Shown here: positions 1 to 8,740 of the stretch, piece by piece
Layout: each line of letters opens with the position of its first letter
Numbering within the stretch: the first letter of the stretch is position 1
Assembly: GCF_019947135.1 (NCBI RefSeq)
Contig: NZ_JAGSHT010000020.1
Location: 62,001 to 126,000 of the forward strand
Length of the DNA stretch: 64,000 nt
Direction: 5' to 3'
Source of the DNA: Occultella gossypii
GTDB taxonomy: Bacteria; Actinomycetota; Actinomycetes; Actinomycetales; Beutenbergiaceae
Notes under the pieces: generated by a model
The model's input: the letters and a program-made list of their open reading frames with translations, nothing else
Databases searched by the model: none
Told to the model about the DNA's origin: nothing
Translations under genes and position numbers: made by a program

Positions 1-2159
1 ATCCTCCATGGGTAGGAACCGGCTCCCGGAGCGACACCTTGCTCGTGTACGACGCGGTTGATGCGGGCCCGGAATCCGTCGGCCGTCTCCGTCGGCCCCT
101 GGAGATCCCATCGGAGGCGTCCTCCCGCATATGCGCGGCGCGTCAGGTTGTCCGTCGGCTCGGCGAAGTACGAGAGGGTCACGGCGAGTTCGACATCCGC
201 TTCCCCGATGGCGTGCAGCTCCTCCTCGGGGAACGGGATCTCGATGAAGTCGGCCCGGCGGTCGGACTTCGAACCTGTCCGCTGACTCGGCTTCAAGGAG
301 CCTTCGTAGGTCATGACCGGACGGTTGGAATCGCTCGCCATCGCCAGCTCGACCCTTGGAACGCCGTAGCCGAACGACCGCAGCAGGTCGCGCTGGTCTG
401 GAAACTGTGCGACCGCGGCATCCGGCCAACGGGCGGTGTGCACGAGCAATGCTCGCCAGGTCGCGGGCGAGAGGGAAGGGTGCATCGCCGCAACCTGCGC
501 AAGTGCGTTCGATGCTGCGGCGGCAGCCGGACTTGTCTTGTAGGTCCTCCGCAGGAGACTTCCCGATCCTCCGGCGGTTGACCGAAGTGTGAGGATGCTG
601 AGGCCCTGCGCATCAGGATTCTCAAGTCCGCCTCCGGGGGCCGTGTTCCCTGCCTCCATCACGATGTCGGGCTTGATCGGGTTGTTGGCGACGACGGCAG
701 TGCGGCTGTGGGGGCTCAGCTGGCCAGCGGCCGCCAAGGGCGCGGGATACCCCGTGGCTGTGTCCTCGGCCGTCAACAACTCTTGGGCGGTGTACCCGCC
801 GACAGTGAGGACGTTCCACGCCTGGCCAGGCTGCTGCAAGTGCAGCGGCCCGAGGTTGATGTAGGGATAGTCAGCCGGATCAGTGATGGTCTCGGCGTTA
901 CCACCGGCGACGACCAGAAGCCGTCCGCGACCACCGTTCCACGCGAGTACATCGGCGGCGACCGACCACGAAGTGCGATCAGTCTTTCCAACCGTGGGAT
1001 TGTCTGCGCCGATACTGAGGTTGTGGACGACCGGACGGTCACCGGCAACGGACTCGGCGACGTCAACGGACTCAACGGTCCGCTCAGCCCACATGACGCC
1101 CCGCTCGGGGTCTCCCCCGGCATCAGCTGCCGTCTCGAGAAGCCGCATCGCGACGAGCCATGCGTCCGCGTGGACGAGTCCCCCGGCGATGCCGTCCGCG
1201 AGCCCGGAGTAGGCAGCAACACCGGCCATCTGAGTTCCGTGGCCATCGGTATCGGCTGACCCAAGCACACCAGGCACGACACTCTCCGCGCCGAGAAGGA
1301 TGGGACTGACATACGGGTGGGTTGAGTCGACACCGCTGTCGTGAACCGCGACGACGATCGCGTCTTCGGGCGGCGGATCAACGTCCGCCAACTCGCCTGC
1401 TGCGTCCTGGGCCTCGGCGAGGACGATCGGGAATACCGTCGGCGCAAGGTGCACTTCAGCTGCGTCGGGGAGGAGCAGCGGCAGCGCTTTCAGCGCGGCT
1501 CCGCTCGCCAGCACGACGTGCACGTCTCGCTCTGGTCCGCGGAAGACCGGGATCGCCTCCGGGCCGTCGTTTGTCAGGGCAGCGAACTGTGCGACAGCCG
1601 CGTCGATCGTGCGATGCTCATTCGGACTCAGTCGCGCTCCTCCACGGGTCCAGATCTCAACCCACAGGCGCTCCTCGTCGGCGATGTCGTTGTCAATCTC
1701 GCCGAGGCTGAGGTCCGTGATGGTCGCCAAGGCGATCTCATCAATGCGAGCGATCGGGTCGGTGAAACGCGGATTGCCCTTCGGGGTGTCTTCCTCGGCG
1801 TATGCCACCGCCTTGGCCCGCAGCCCCACGAGATCGTCGGTGACGCGGAACGTGATCCTGCCTTCGTCGCTGACGAGCAACTCGTTCTCGGAACTCGCCG
1901 GTACCAGCTTGCGAGCCACCAATGGGTCGCCCAGCCCTGGCCCCGCAGCAGTCACGAGCGCTGAAGGTTCAGCCCGTTCCCGCTCGGCGCGGACGACGGC
2001 GATCTGCTCGGCGACGTCATCGATCTGCGACAGGACGATCGCAGCCTGCTGGGCACGATCACGTACGGGTACCTCGGACGTCCGGCCGGAGCGGCGCGTC
2101 ACGAACTGCTCGCGTTCGGCTTGACGCAACGCGAGCAGGGGTAGACCGCTGACAATCAC
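1..2159 (-). CDS. Subtilisin-like (S8) serine protease, IetS-like, C-terminus cut by window edge
   Basis: The minus strand is open from a GTG at 2157-2159 to the left edge, giving at least 719 residues. The catalytic triad is readable: Asp274 in VHDSGVDSTHP, His307 in DTDGHGTQMAG and Ser543 in YKTSPAAAASNALA. VVAGGN supplies the usual oxyanion Asn. A long N-terminal region (residues 1-265) precedes the protease and contains a RRSGRTS motif. No signal peptide is visible, so the protein is probably cytoplasmic. It lies 26 nt behind an XRE repressor in the same direction and faces a divergent AAA+ ATPase. An AAA+ ATPase with a subtilase is the composition of the IetAS system (known from pTiC58 and from defence surveys), but here the genes are divergent. 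The start is uncertain because no clear Shine-Dalgarno is visible and the frame stays open upstream into the XRE gene. Confidence 0.85.
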   Translation of the reverse strand, partial: MIVSGLPLLALRQAEREQFVTRRSGRTSEVPVRDRAQQAAIVLSQIDDVAEQIAVVRAERERAEPSALVTAAGPGLGDPLVARKLVPASSENELLVSDEGRITFRVTDDLVGLRAKAVAYAEEDTPKGNPRFTDPIARIDEIALATITDLSLGEIDNDIADEERLWVEIWTRGGARLSPNEHRTIDAAVAQFAALTNDGPEAIPVFRGPERDVHVVLASGAALKALPLLLPDAAEVHLAPTVFPIVLAEAQDAAGELADVDPPPEDAIVVAVHDSGVDSTHPYVSPILLGAESVVPGVLGSADTDGHGTQMAGVAAYSGLADGIAGGLVHADAWLVAMRLLETAADAGGDPERGVMWAERTVESVDVAESVAGDRPVVHNLSIGADNPTVGKTDRTSWSVAADVLAWNGGRGRLLVVAGGNAETITDPADYPYINLGPLHLQQPGQAWNVLTVGGYTAQELLTAEDTATGYPAPLAAAGQLSPHSRTAVVANNPIKPDIVMEAGNTAPGGGLENPDAQGLSILTLRSTAGGSGSLLRRTYKTSPAAAAASNALAQVAAMHPSLSPATWRALLVHTARWPDAAVAQFPDQRDLLRSFGYGVPRVELAMASDSNRPVMTYEGSLKPSQRTGSKSDRRADFIEIPFPEEELHAIGEADVELAVTLSYFAEPTDNLTRRAYAGGRLRWDLQGPTETADGFRARINRVVHEQGVAPGAGSYPWR

Positions 2160-2185
2160 CCACTGATTATGTCGGTCGAGTTCAC

Positions 2186-2479
2186 CTACGAGGACCGGAC
2201 ACGCACGCCAGCTCCCGATGTACGTCTTGCGCGACGCAGCAGGTCGTCCAAGGGGAGCTCAAGCGCGCCTGCGATCGCAGCGACGACCGCGAAGCCCGGG
2301 TCGGTGACGGCCGCCTGCTCGATCTTCGCGATCGTGTGCCCAGAAACACCACTCAGCTCTGAGAGCCGCCGACGGGTCATACCCGCGCTTTCGCGAGCCT
2401 CTCTCAGTCTGGCCACCACTGACCGCGCAAGTTCCTCCCGCGAACGCGCCTCGCGCGTCGGCCTGCCGGGGTGCTGCAT
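2186..2479 (-). CDS. Small XRE-family HTH repressor of the protease/ATPase module
   Basis: This 97-residue protein has a single HTH_3 (Cro/C1) domain from about residue 18 to 80, with the recognition-helix stretch SELSGVSGHTIAKIEQ. It has no partner domain, and the C-terminus is short and basic. It is the first gene of a two-gene minus-strand unit with the S8 protease and starts 70 nt from the divergent AAA+ gene. An AT-rich palindrome lies 14 nt upstream of its start, so it most likely represses both directions. A DNA-binding role is known for the family; the target and any inducer are inferred. Toxin-antitoxin antitoxins of this size are an alternative reading. Confidence 0.85.
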   Translation of the reverse strand: MQHPGRPTREARSREELARSVVARLREARESAGMTRRRLSELSGVSGHTIAKIEQAAVTDPGFAVVAAIAGALELPLDDLLRRARRTSGAGVRVRSS

Positions 2480-2493
2480 CCGTACAGTCTAGT

Positions 2494-2507
2494 GGTAAAT
2501 TAATACC
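2494..2507. promoter_or_regulatory. AT-rich palindromic operator between XRE-protease and AAA+ genes
   Basis: The sequence GGTAAATTAATACC has four-base arms GGTA/TACC around an AATTAA core in otherwise GC-rich DNA. It sits between the divergent XRE (start 2479) and AAA+ (start 2549) genes, where a small Cro-like repressor would be expected to bind. Binding is inferred from position and symmetry only. Confidence 0.45.
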
Positions 2508-2548
2508 TGTCCGAGCTAGGACGTACGCTACTCCCGAGGAGGTGAACC

Positions 2549-3523
2549 ATGGCGAACGCCGAGTACTTGACCGAGTTGGTCCGTGCGCACTACAGCGGCG
2601 ACGACCGACGGTTCTCGAACCTCCTCAACCAGGTCATCGCGGCCGAGTCCCGCGCTGGTCATGCGCACCTCGCTGAACGTCTGAGGGAACTACGCATCGA
2701 AGGGACCCGCCCCGACGCATCGGCCCGAGCCACTCCGATTGCGCGGGCTCCGCGTAACCTCGAGCAGATCCTGTCCGTTGGCTACAGCGAAACGAAGCTT
2801 GCCGACCTGGTCCTGACTCCCTCCACGCGCGACTCCCTCGAGCGATACGTACTGGAACAGCGGCGCGCACAGGCGCTCGCTGATCACGGACTCAAGCCAC
2901 GCCGCCGACTTCTCCTCCATGGCCCGCCCGGCTGCGGCAAGACAATGACCGCAGCAGCACTAGCCGGCGAACTCAAGTTGCCACTGATCCGCGTTCGTCT
3001 TGAAGTCGTGTTCAGCAAGTACCTCGGCGAAACAGCCAGCACCCTAGGAGATGTATTCGCGGAGGCAGCCCGCGTCCGGGGGGTCTATCTCTTCGATGAG
3101 TTCGACGCGCTCGGACGGACCCGCCTCGACGACTCCGAGGTCGGAGAAATCAAGCGGGTCGTCACCACCTTCCTACAACTGCTCGATGCGGACCACAGCG
3201 ACAGCGTCTTGATCGCGGCGACGAACACCGGGCATGACCTCGATACGGCACTCTTCCGCCGGTTCGATGACGTACTGGAACTCCCCGCGCCGACTGACGA
3301 GCAGCGTCGACAACTGCTCACCCGCCTCCTGCGCCCTTGGCGAATGAAGCCGACGGAGGCTCTCGTCGCCAACGCCGCCGGCCTCACCTTCGCTGACATC
3401 AATGCTGCGCTCGAAGACGCCCACAAGGACGCCATCCTGAACGACCGGCCCAGCCCCACGCGCGACGACATCGCCGGCAGGCTCACCGAGCGTCAATCGC
3501 GCGTCCCCACACGAAACAGCTGA
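2549..3523 (+). CDS. AAA+ ATPase, IetA-like
   Basis: This 324-residue protein has a short helical N-terminal part (about 1-75) and one AAA+ module. Walker A is GPPGCGKT at 125-132, Walker B is VYLFDE at 179-184, sensor-1 is N226 in AATNTG and the arginine-finger region is LFRRFD near 235-240. The start is well supported by a strong Shine-Dalgarno (GAGGAGGTGA, 2536-2545). It is the classic small AAA+ type found beside subtilisin-like proteases in IetAS modules, where the ATPase is thought to control or counteract the protease. Here it is transcribed away from the protease and its XRE repressor. The 1090-residue nuclease-like gene follows 443 nt downstream on the same strand, so co-function is possible but cotranscription is doubtful. 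Confidence 0.88.
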   Translation: MANAEYLTELVRAHYSGDDRRFSNLLNQVIAAESRAGHAHLAERLRELRIEGTRPDASARATPIARAPRNLEQILSVGYSETKLADLVLTPSTRDSLERYVLEQRRAQALADHGLKPRRRLLLHGPPGCGKTMTAAALAGELKLPLIRVRLEVVFSKYLGETASTLGDVFAEAARVRGVYLFDEFDALGRTRLDDSEVGEIKRVVTTFLQLLDADHSDSVLIAATNTGHDLDTALFRRFDDVLELPAPTDEQRRQLLTRLLRPWRMKPTEALVANAAGLTFADINAALEDAHKDAILNDRPSPTRDDIAGRLTERQSRVPTRNS

Positions 3524-3966
3524 CGCACGGAGTCTCGCGAGGCCTGTCGGCCGACTTTCAGGTCCCCCTCGGGCACCGCGATTGACCTCGGCTTGACCCC
3601 AGGGGTTCAGGATCCAGCATGTGGACGAAGGGGGCTACGGACCTGAGTGGACAACTATCGAACCCCTCCCCCGCGTTGCAGCGGATGCTCGATGGCAAGA
3701 AGTCGCAGGTCAGCCGGGGTTTGCCACCGGAACCGCATCAGACGGTCGGCATACGCAGGTTCGCCTGTCCAGACAACAGCAGGCTGAGCTGGCGCAGCGA
3801 CACCGCGTCGCGCGTTCAAGAAGGAGCTCGCTCGGGCCTACGGGATCCATGTCGAGACGGTGCGAGCGATCATCCGGCAGGTCGAGTGAGATGCGTGACC
3901 GGCCGGCGTTGTCCGCATACACCCCGTAACCTACGTAACACCCTCCCCTAGAAAGGACCGCTTGGG
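3524..3966. other. Gene-free stretch between AAA+ and the REase-repeat gene
   Basis: No convincing intact gene was found. Around 3750-3895 there are pieces of a small recombinase-like or HTH protein in two frames (see the pseudogene entry). The last 20 nt carry a weak GAAAGGA ribosome-binding site for the next gene. Nothing else was recognised. Confidence 0.5.
3745..3888 (+). pseudogene. Degraded HTH fragment, resolvase/recombinase-tail-like
   Basis: One frame reads LSRQQQAELAQRHR and a second frame continues FKKELARAYGIHVETVRAII to a TGA at 3886-3888. Joined, they resemble the helix-turn-helix tail seen in resolvases and other site-specific recombinases, in which a short 'xLAxxYGIHxxTVR' helix pair ends the protein. 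The frame break and lack of upstream coding sequence argue for a decayed remnant. The family assignment is an inference from a short match. Confidence 0.3.
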
Positions 3967-6900
3967 ATGGACGTCGAGATAGCCCCTAACAAGGAGCCCG
4001 ATACGGACCTTCAGGCGGACGTCGACGTATCAATAGAGCAGATCGATCCTCCGACGTTGAATGCCGTGGGACCGCCTCCGAAGTACGTGCGAGGGCTTGC
4101 AGACACGTTGCCGTACGCGGTTTCCGGGTGGGAGAACTTTGAGCGGTTGTTGCATCGAATTGCGCATCGCGTGCTCGGTTGGTCGGACGTTCACACCTAC
4201 GGCAAGCGTGGCCAAAAGCAATACGGGATCGATGTCGTCGGTCGCCAGCCCGACGGGAGCCGCGGGACGATCCAGACGAAACGGTACGAGACGTTCGACG
4301 AGAGCGACCTCCGGAAAGCCCTCGATGCGTTCGACGCTGACGGCCTGCCTGTTAAGGGGATCAAGCGACTCATCGTGGTCACGGCCGCTGAGGGTGTTCG
4401 CGCACAGATCGTCGACCTTCTCTCTACACGTCAGGACGAGCTTGCCGCTGCGGGGAGCGACCTCAAACTCGAGTTCTGGAACGCCGGCAAACTCGACGAT
4501 CTGTTGCGCGACCGTGGTGACATCGTTACCGAATTCTTCGGTGCCATGGCGTGCGAAGAATTCTGCGGCTACCGGCCGCCGGTCACACCACCCGTCGCGC
4601 CACAACAATCGGCGATCGCCGAGATGGTCATGCGCGGCCCAACGAGCAACCCGGACATCGCGCAAGCGTTGACCCGCGCAGCTGAGCAGGCCGACGCAAA
4701 GGCGTTCGACGCTGCGGCCAGCGCGTACGACGAGGCACAGCTACTGCTTGTCGACAGCGGATTCGTGGCACACGCACGCATGTTCGACGAAGCGAGGGCG
4801 CAGGCGCTTATCGCGTCGGGTCAACACACTGAGGCTGCGCGGCTCGCCTCAAACGCATTCTGGGATGCGGTCGACGACGGCAACCTTGACGACGCCAACG
4901 CCGCTAGTCACCGCCTCTCGACGATTCCGTCGGCTTCCAGCGACGCCGCACCCGAGGCCGGCGACGCTCCGGAGACAGCAGAACCCGGCGCAGACCCGCT
5001 TACGGACTCGTCGTCAGCAACAGTTACGTATCGCGAGCTCGCGGAGATCGGCAGCGCCGTCATTCGCCATCCGGTCGCCACCGTCGGCGATCCACTCGCC
5101 ACGGTCGATCTCGCCGACGTACTGCGGCGGGCACAGGGCGCTGGGTGCCTCGAGTCCGCAGCTCGACTACTTGCTTTCGTAGGCGAGACCGCCATTTCGC
5201 ACCCAACGGACGATTGGGTGATCTCCAACGCCGAGGTGCTCCGCGAGGCGGTTGCGGCTCTGGGCGACAGCCCCACCCCCGCCGAGTTGTTCGTTCGAGG
5301 GCGCTTGCAAATGGTTCTTGCCGAGCTCGACGGATGGGCGTCCCTTCTCTCTGAGGTAGGGCGCCGAGCCATGACGCGCCCTGAGCGGACCACCGTGCAG
5401 GCACGAGCCGCACTGGCCGCTGTCAACCGAGGCCACTTTGAGGACGCTGACCGCATGTGGCAAGACGCCATCGAGGGAGCGTGCCTCGATGGTCACAATG
5501 ACGACGCTGCCGAATGGGTCTACGCACGACGCAACGTCAGACAGGTGCTGGCTGGCGGCGGATTCCACGCCTACCCGGAGATATTCGAGGACCAGCGCCT
5601 CGCCGCCGCGCTTCAACACCTGGGAGGTGGCATTCGACAGTCCGCCATCCGTCGCGCGGCTGCGAAGGTCGCCGATGCGACGATCGAAGACAAGCACCTC
5701 GGTGCAGTCCTCAACGGGCGCGCATACCTGCGCCTCGCCTACGTCTCTGGCAGCTGGCGCCAAGTGCTGAACGCGTCGAACTCACTGGCGCGCGCCTACG
5801 TGCGAAGTTCCGAACCGTTGCTAGCGCTGCAACTTCACGTTTCTGCCGCCGCAGGCAAGGATGCTGCCGACCTTGTTGACGCCCACCAGCAGGTCTTTCT
5901 CGACGTCACCAACTTCGTGCACCACGCGTCGCCTGTCGTAGTGAGCGCAGCGCTCGTCGCCCTCAGCCACCAAGCAGACCTCATCCCGGATGACCGAGTC
6001 GCGGACATCGTCGACACAACGATGCAGTTCGTCGAGGAAGCCGTCGCCGCCGGGGCGGTCCGGCCCGATCATCACAGCAGATACCTCTCCGCTCTCAAGA
6101 CGCTGGCCAGCCTGGCACATCGCACCGAGCGCGCAGATGCCGAGAGGCTCGTCGAACTCTTCCTACCCGTATTGGACCGCGAGCCGGGCCACCGTTACAC
6201 GACCGACGACCAGGTCCTCCGCATTCTCAACGGCGTGGGCCGCGGTCATAGCGACTTAGCGGCACCAATCGTTAGGGGCGTCGTGGCGTTCATGTTGCTC
6301 GATGACGACACCTGTATGGACGTCCGTCGTCACGCGGTCCCCCTCCTCCAAGCTGCGGAGGAGACTGCGCTGCCGCTGCTGCGCGAGGCATCCGCCGGCG
6401 GGTCCTCCAACGCTGACGCCATGATCGCGCGGCTCTCGCCTGACGTGGGCCTCGATGAGAACTCAGACTCAGTCAAGGCTGCGTTACAGGCAGTCCTCGC
6501 AGAGCCGGACCTGGATGCCCGCATCGGGTACCTCGGCACCGACGTGGTCTCGCAGTCGCTTCTGCTTCGCGATCTCGAGGCGTCGCAACGGCGCACGGGT
6601 GTCGCGGCATTGCTTCGCCGCGTCGAGGAAGAGCCTGACATCAAGGCAACCCAATGGCCGGCCTTCCTCGTCGCAGCTTTCAACCTGGCCAGCAACTTAG
6701 GCTCCGCACCGGATCTGTTTGAGCGATCGTTGGCGATCGCGGAAGGATCCAAGCCTTCAGACGTAGACGGCCTTTTCGGGGACTCGGTCCTCTCTACGAT
6801 GCGCCTCGGCCTAGAACGTGATCCGCGATCAGCTGCGGCGGCTCTCACAGCGCGATTGGCCACATCCGCCGAGGAGATTCGGGCGGCCGAACAGATGTGC

Positions 6901-7239
6901 CTGAGCATGCTGCCGTGGACTGGGCAGAGTGGCGAACTCCTGTCGGATGCGTTTGGCGAACTTCCCAACATCCAGGATGTCGCGCTCCTGGCGAGCCAAC
7001 AGGTGACTCACCTACGCGTCGTTGCCGCACGAGCTTGGGTACGTAGCAACGCCGCCAGCACTGCGACCGGTCTACGGCTGGCAAACGACTCCGACGTTGC
7101 TGTGCGGGTCGCCCTAGCGGCAGCAATCGCGAGAGCCTCCGAGGGCGGCCCGCGAAGCCGGGCGGCGCAAACGGTCCTGGACACCCTTCGCCTCGATGTG
7201 AGTTACAGGGTTCGGAGCCAGCTCTCCGACGTTGTATAG
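3967..7239 (+). CDS. Large protein with restriction-endonuclease-fold N-terminus and helical (TPR/HEAT-like) repeats
   Basis: This 1090-residue protein has no assigned name. Residues 50-190 look like a PD-(D/E)xK nuclease: Glu56 or Glu59 in GWENFERLLHRIA, Asp89 in QYGIDVVG and Gln103-Thr-Lys105 in IQTKRY, the spacing of Mrr-type domains. From about 220 to 330 there is TPR-like helix pairing (AADAKAFDAAASAYDEAQ-type). The remainder is Ala/Leu-rich helical repeat, ending in HEAT-like units near 960-1090. No NTPase, transmembrane or DNA-binding domain was seen. The layout suits a sensor-effector in which the repeats restrain or target a nuclease. It sits in the same accessory block as the AAA+/subtilase module, downstream of IetA-like and just before an IS pile. 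The nuclease fold is inferred from motifs; the function is unknown. Confidence 0.8.
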   Translation: MDVEIAPNKEPDTDLQADVDVSIEQIDPPTLNAVGPPPKYVRGLADTLPYAVSGWENFERLLHRIAHRVLGWSDVHTYGKRGQKQYGIDVVGRQPDGSRGTIQTKRYETFDESDLRKALDAFDADGLPVKGIKRLIVVTAAEGVRAQIVDLLSTRQDELAAAGSDLKLEFWNAGKLDDLLRDRGDIVTEFFGAMACEEFCGYRPPVTPPVAPQQSAIAEMVMRGPTSNPDIAQALTRAAEQADAKAFDAAASAYDEAQLLLVDSGFVAHARMFDEARAQALIASGQHTEAARLASNAFWDAVDDGNLDDANAASHRLSTIPSASSDAAPEAGDAPETAEPGADPLTDSSSATVTYRELAEIGSAVIRHPVATVGDPLATVDLADVLRRAQGAGCLESAARLLAFVGETAISHPTDDWVISNAEVLREAVAALGDSPTPAELFVRGRLQMVLAELDGWASLLSEVGRRAMTRPERTTVQARAALAAVNRGHFEDADRMWQDAIEGACLDGHNDDAAEWVYARRNVRQVLAGGGFHAYPEIFEDQRLAAALQHLGGGIRQSAIRRAAAKVADATIEDKHLGAVLNGRAYLRLAYVSGSWRQVLNASNSLARAYVRSSEPLLALQLHVSAAAGKDAADLVDAHQQVFLDVTNFVHHASPVVVSAALVALSHQADLIPDDRVADIVDTTMQFVEEAVAAGAVRPDHHSRYLSALKTLASLAHRTERADAERLVELFLPVLDREPGHRYTTDDQVLRILNGVGRGHSDLAAPIVRGVVAFMLLDDDTCMDVRRHAVPLLQAAEETALPLLREASAGGSSNADAMIARLSPDVGLDENSDSVKAALQAVLAEPDLDARIGYLGTDVVSQSLLLRDLEASQRRTGVAALLRRVEEEPDIKATQWPAFLVAAFNLASNLGSAPDLFERSLAIAEGSKPSDVDGLFGDSVLSTMRLGLERDPRSAAAALTARLATSAEEIRAAEQMCLSMLPWTGQSGELLSDAFGELPNIQDVALLASQQVTHLRVVAARAWVRSNAASTATGLRLANDSDVAVRVALAAAIARASEGGPRSRAAQTVLDTLRLDVSYRVRSQLSDVV

Positions 7240-7248
7240 GTCGCGTTG

Positions 7249-7356
7249 TCATCGGATCTTGCGAACTGGGCCGTTGCCATGGTCAACCACATACGGCGTG
7301 CCGGTGCTGTCGATCGCAATATCGTAGGGCCTTCTTTTTCTCCGCAGACGTTTCAA
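7249..7356 (-). pseudogene. 3' remnant of an NHL-repeat protein gene, cut by IS-A
   Basis: On the minus strand the reading frame from the IS-A boundary to a TGA at 7249-7251 ends with PYDIAIDSTGTPYVVDHGN followed by GPVRKIR. This matches the NHL-repeat pattern of a six-bladed propeller strand (P..IAvD..G..YV.D..N..VrkI). Only about one repeat survives. The rest of the gene is not on the other side of the IS pile, so this is a deleted remnant converging on the nuclease-repeat gene. Confidence 0.5.
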
Positions 7357-7454
7357 TGAACCGTCCTGACTCTTTCGGAGGGTGTGGTGTGTCCTGGGTT
7401 CCACGGAGTGCGGATTTCTTGGATTCTGGTGCTGCTTGAGTACTGGAGGACGAG

Positions 7455-7760
7455 ATGGGACGACGGGGTTACCCGGCCGAGTTCAGACGGCGGGTGCTGG
7501 ACCTGCTCGCGTCGGGTCGTAGCGTGGCGAGCGTCGCGGCGGGTCTGAGGATCAGCGATCAAACGATCTACGGCTGGCACCAGCAGGAGCGCATCGACCG
7601 TGGCGAAGCCGCCGGGCTCACCAGTCCGGAGAAGGCGGAACTGGCGGCGGCGCGGAAGAAGATCGCCCAGCTGGAGACACAACTGGCGGTGGCCACCAAG
7701 GCGGTGGAGGCACTCAGGGCCGAGGCGGACCCAAAAGGCGGTACGCGGCGGTCGAGCTGA
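7455..7760 (+). CDS. IS-A OrfA, IS3-family transposase helix-turn-helix subunit
   Basis: This 101-residue protein has an HTH_Tnp_1 domain (YPAEFRRRVLDLLASGRSV and SDQTIYGWHQQE) followed by a coiled-coil/leucine-zipper segment (ELAAARKKIAQLETQLA). The ATG has GGAGG a few bases upstream. Near the end, CCAAAAGGC (7731-7739) is an A4G slippery site; a -1 slip there leads into the orfB frame (RRYAAVELIAAAGLPVQ), the normal way IS3-family transposase OrfAB is made. Confidence 0.85.
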   Translation: MGRRGYPAEFRRRVLDLLASGRSVASVAAGLRISDQTIYGWHQQERIDRGEAAGLTSPEKAELAAARKKIAQLETQLAVATKAVEALRAEADPKGGTRRSS

Positions 7761-8694
7761 TCGCCGCCGCGGGGCTCCCGGTGCAGGTCGCGTGCCGAGT
7801 GCTGGGGGTCGCCGAGTCCGGGTCTACGAGCAACGCACCCGGCCACCCTCAGAGCGGGCGGTGCGGCACGCCTGGTTGACGGATCTGATCACCCAAGTCC
7901 ACGCCGGCGCGCACGGCCGCTACGGCGCCCGTCGAGTGCACGCCGAGCTGACGATGGCCCGCGGTGTGGTCGTGGGGCATCAGCAGGTCGAGCTGCTGAT
8001 GCGACGGGCCGGGCTGCAAGGCCTGGCCGGTCGGCGCAAGTGGAAGCGGATCATCCCCGACCAGGTCACCACCGACCTCGTCGAACGCAACTTCGCCCGG
8101 TCCGAACCGAACCAGCTCTGGGTCACCGACATCACCGAGCACCGCACCCGCGAGGGCAAGGTCTGCTGCTGCGTCGTGCTGGACACATTCTCCCGCCGGG
8201 TCGTGGGCTGGTCGATCGACTCCTTGCCCACCGCGGCGCTGGCGACGAACGCGCTCGGGATGGCCATCGAGACCCGCCTCGGCGGTCAGCTGACCCCTGG
8301 GACGGTGATCCACTCCGACCAGTGTGTCCAGTTCGGGTCCTGGGCATTCACCACCAGCGCCAAGCAGGCCGGGCTGCTGCCCTCGATGGGCTCGATCGGG
8401 GACTGCTACGACAACGGAATGATCGAGGCGTTCTGGTCCCGGATGCAGGTCGAACTGCTCGACACCCAGACCTGGGACACCCGCATCGAGCTCGCGAACG
8501 CGAACGCGAACGCGATGTTCATCTATCTCGAGATCTGGCACAACCGGCAACGCCGCCACGGCCAACTCGGGTGGCGCACACCCATAGAGTACGAACGCAA
8601 CCGCATCATCACGGTGGCATCAGAACCACGAAATCCCGACTCCGTGGAACCCAGGACACACCACACCCCTCCGGGAGAGTCAGGACGGTTCTGA
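7734..8694 (+). pseudogene. IS-A OrfB, IS3-family DDE transposase with a 1-nt deletion
   Basis: After the programmed slip the frame reads AAVELIAAAGLPVQVACRVL and then breaks near 7821-7824, where GGGTCTAC replaces the expected GGGTTCTAC. The integrase-core part continues in the third frame from VYEQRTRPPSERAVRHAWL to a TGA at 8692-8694. The rve core is otherwise complete: WVTDITEH, VIHSDQ and CYDNGMIEAFWSRMQVE carry the D, D and E. A Cys stands in VIHSDQCVQF where Gly is usual. With the deletion no full transposase can be made, unless the deletion is a sequencing error. Confidence 0.75.
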
Positions 8695-8740
8695 ACCGCC
8701 CCGGGGTGTCCGGAGGCTTCATTAGTTGGAGGATGAAGTC

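Noticed and set aside
773-1447. A 224-codon frame on the minus strand
   Set aside because: It is Ser/Arg-rich nonsense overlapping the subtilase, whose catalytic motifs are in a different frame.
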